A stretch of DNA of 64,000 nucleotides from NCBI GenBank assembly GCA_017654935.2, contig CM065713.1, positions 11,645,966 to 11,709,965 of the forward strand, given 5' to 3'. The position numbers and the translations under genes are program-made. The notes under the pieces were generated by a model. It made no database searches and had not been told where the DNA came from. It was given only the letters and a program-made list of their open reading frames with translations. This document shows, piece by piece, positions 62,140 through 64,000 of the stretch. Origin of the DNA: Phymorhynchus buccinoides (lineage: Eukaryota > Mollusca > Gastropoda > Neogastropoda > Raphitomidae). Every line of letters begins with the position of its first letter. Within the stretch, counting starts at the first letter, position 1.

Positions 62140-64000
62140 TTGCGGATGGTCTTTCAAAACCCAGCAAATCTCCAAGGCTGCAGTACAAAGAGCCAGAATA
62201 ATGGCTCCTAGCTTAACCCTCTCTAGGACACAGACGCCAAATTCGACCGAATTTTGTCAACTCATGCAGCCCGTATGCGCCGATTGCGCCCGCTGAACGC
62301 CAGGTCTAGTACGTTCACTTTCACCTTCTCCCTACCCACAATGCAATATACTAAGTTAGTTCTTCCTGTTCCTGACTCTCGCTGGTCCGTTTTTGGTTCT
62401 TACAGCAAGGGAAAGCACCCACTAGTCTTTTTAAACGGATTTTTCGAAGTGACCCCAAATTTTTTTCTTCTTTCCACGTGACGTGACGCAGTATTGACTC
62501 GGCGCGATGCTCGGAGTGCCATTACGGATTTTTTTATTATTCCAATTCATGGTTTGTTGTGTGACAGTGTATTAGTTTTGGAATAATAATATCATCATTG
62601 CTATTCAATATGCATCTTTCAGAAATGAAATGTGAGTTAGACTTTATTCTGGGTGATTTTTTTAATGAAAAGATTTGGTGTGACGTTCGGAGTTAATTCC
62701 CATCTCTCGGGAACTGGGATCGATTCCCGGTTCGAATGGTTGGGAGTCATTGGGTTAAGAACTGAGCGTTAAGATGCTCTATCACCAGCCACATGGCACA
62801 TTTTCTGCTCCAGTAGGTTATTATACTTATAGTCAGCCATTGCGTTTCAGAAAATTAATGGTCATACAGCTCTAAATTCTACTTTTTTCTCTCACTGTTA
62901 ATGTTACTTTGCCATTGGCCCAAACTTCAGGCTTAAAGGGGCACCTTGACGGATGAGTTTTTGCAAGAAACAAGTCGAGATCACCAGGAAAACACCCTTT
63001 ACAGAGATCGCAACACTCACTTTGCTCTGGCTTCCTATAAATAAAACCGTCAAATCGGCGATTCCTCAGTGGCAGAGGTGCTGGAAGTGGAAGTCAGATT
63101 CTTTCAGTGAAAGAGAAGGCATGTGCCTTCTCTTTTCTAATGGCCGCCTGAGTCGCTTAGACCAAATCACGAAATTTCCACAATACAAACCTTTTTATTT
63201 ACAGTTTACCAAAAGGAATTTCGCTCAAAACAAAGGAAATCGATCCTTTTTTTTTTTAACTGCACTATGAAGAAGAAAAAGCTTCAACCACTCTCCTCCA
63301 CCCACCCCGTCCAAAAAATGGCTTCTCTCCCCGGCAACTCCGCCAAGGAGGAATCACCATTTTGACGGTTTGATTTCTAAAAACCAGAGCAAAGTGAGTG
63401 TTCCGATCCTTGAAAAGGCTGTCTTTCTGGTGATCTCGATGTGTTTCTTGCAAAAACTCATCCGTCAGGGTGTCCCTTTAAATATCAACCATTGATACAG
63501 GCCATGGATCTGAGGCCAGGACCAATATGATCATCAGCATGATCATCTTTATTAAGTTAATAATTGAGGAATTTTCTTTTGGGTCTTCCTCTTCTTCTCT
63601 TTGGGGCCCACAATCACTCAGTTGATCATGGTTGATAACTACCGGTAGGATACTTCATCCTTCCACAATCTATCAAGTTTCATTAATTAAAATCCATGCC
63701 CAACTTTTTTAATGTAGAATTAGGGACAGGCTTCTAAGAGCCTAGGCTAGGCTATAAAATGAATGATTTCATATATAATCAGAGAATACTGTTCAAAACA
63801 TGCACTAAGACAGGTTTCTACCAAAATGTCAACTCAATCCTTGGCGAAGATAATTAAATATCCAGTCTTTCTTTTTTTTAAACCCTAGTCGACCACGACC
63901 TTCAACGTGGCCTGACATTTTACAACGGTCACGCGCACACGAACACACGTGCGACAGGCGCTGCCCTAAATTCAGACTCTCTCTAAACAAGTCATCAGTG
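62140..64000. other. Right-edge intergenic DNA
   Basis: Apart from the foldback element 62933-63481 and a box-B-like GGATCGATTCCCGGTTCGAA near 62709, I see no gene. It may include promoter or 5' UTR of the zinc-finger gene, but nothing in the sequence identifies it. Confidence 0.5.
62933..63481. mobile_element. Foldback element with ~140-bp inverted arms, TTAA-flanked
   Basis: The left arm from TTAAAGGGGCACC and the right arm to GGTGTCCCTTTAA are inverted copies over about 140 bp (GACGGATGAGTTTTTGCAAG in both). No coding capacity was seen in the interior. Confidence 0.82.

Overview
The window is animal nuclear DNA, most likely from a mollusc and perhaps a marine gastropod. It has intron-split genes with GT-AG borders, very dense CA/GA/CT microsatellites, tRNA-headed SINEs, CR1-like and other LINE ends, and a thicket of small inverted-repeat transposons. 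The mollusc assignment is inference from repeat character. A metazoan origin is secure from the VPS13 and C2H2 zinc-finger genes.

All recognisable protein-coding exons are on the minus strand, so genes read from high to low coordinates. (1) 59551-51789: a three-exon C2H2 zinc-finger gene, about 1155 codons if the ATG at 59547 is used, with six fingers and a long acidic/Ser-rich region. (2) 38325-34237: three exons, in phase with each other, of an extracellular-looking CUB-like protein; both ends of the gene are missing. (3) 29506-1098: nine consecutive exons of a VPS13A/C-type bridge-like lipid-transfer protein. Together they encode about 290 residues of the N-terminal region, and all eight junctions keep phase. 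The first ~230 codons of VPS13 should lie upstream. I cannot find them between 29.5 and 34.2 kb, where a 500-N gap (33501-34000) sits, so the gap hides sequence or marks a misjoin.

The most unusual feature is that exon edges, each with its splice site, are tandemly copied into the neighbouring intron. The acceptor plus first 63 bp of VPS13 exon 13109-13232 is repeated about 40 times over ~4.9 kb (13.2-18.0 kb). Donor-edge copies follow VPS13 exons 20286-20457 (3 copies) and 26953-27083 (4 copies), CUB-like exon 36154-36328 (1 copy) and zinc-finger exon 59428-59551 (2 copies). Smaller acceptor-edge copies lie by exons 18853-18915 and 22399-22505. The copies are mostly embedded in CT/GA, CA or GAT microsatellite.

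The rest is repeats. There are at least two TTAA-flanked piggyBac-like MITE families, several TA-flanked or TACCGTA-ended inverted-repeat families (some nested three deep), and a SINE-like family with eleven copies. There is also a Penelope-like 3' fragment with a hammerhead-like core, a LINE pol fragment bracketed by 190-bp direct repeats, and several minisatellites, including 26 identical copies of a 57-bp unit (48334-49815). No bacterial, CRISPR or intact viral features were seen.
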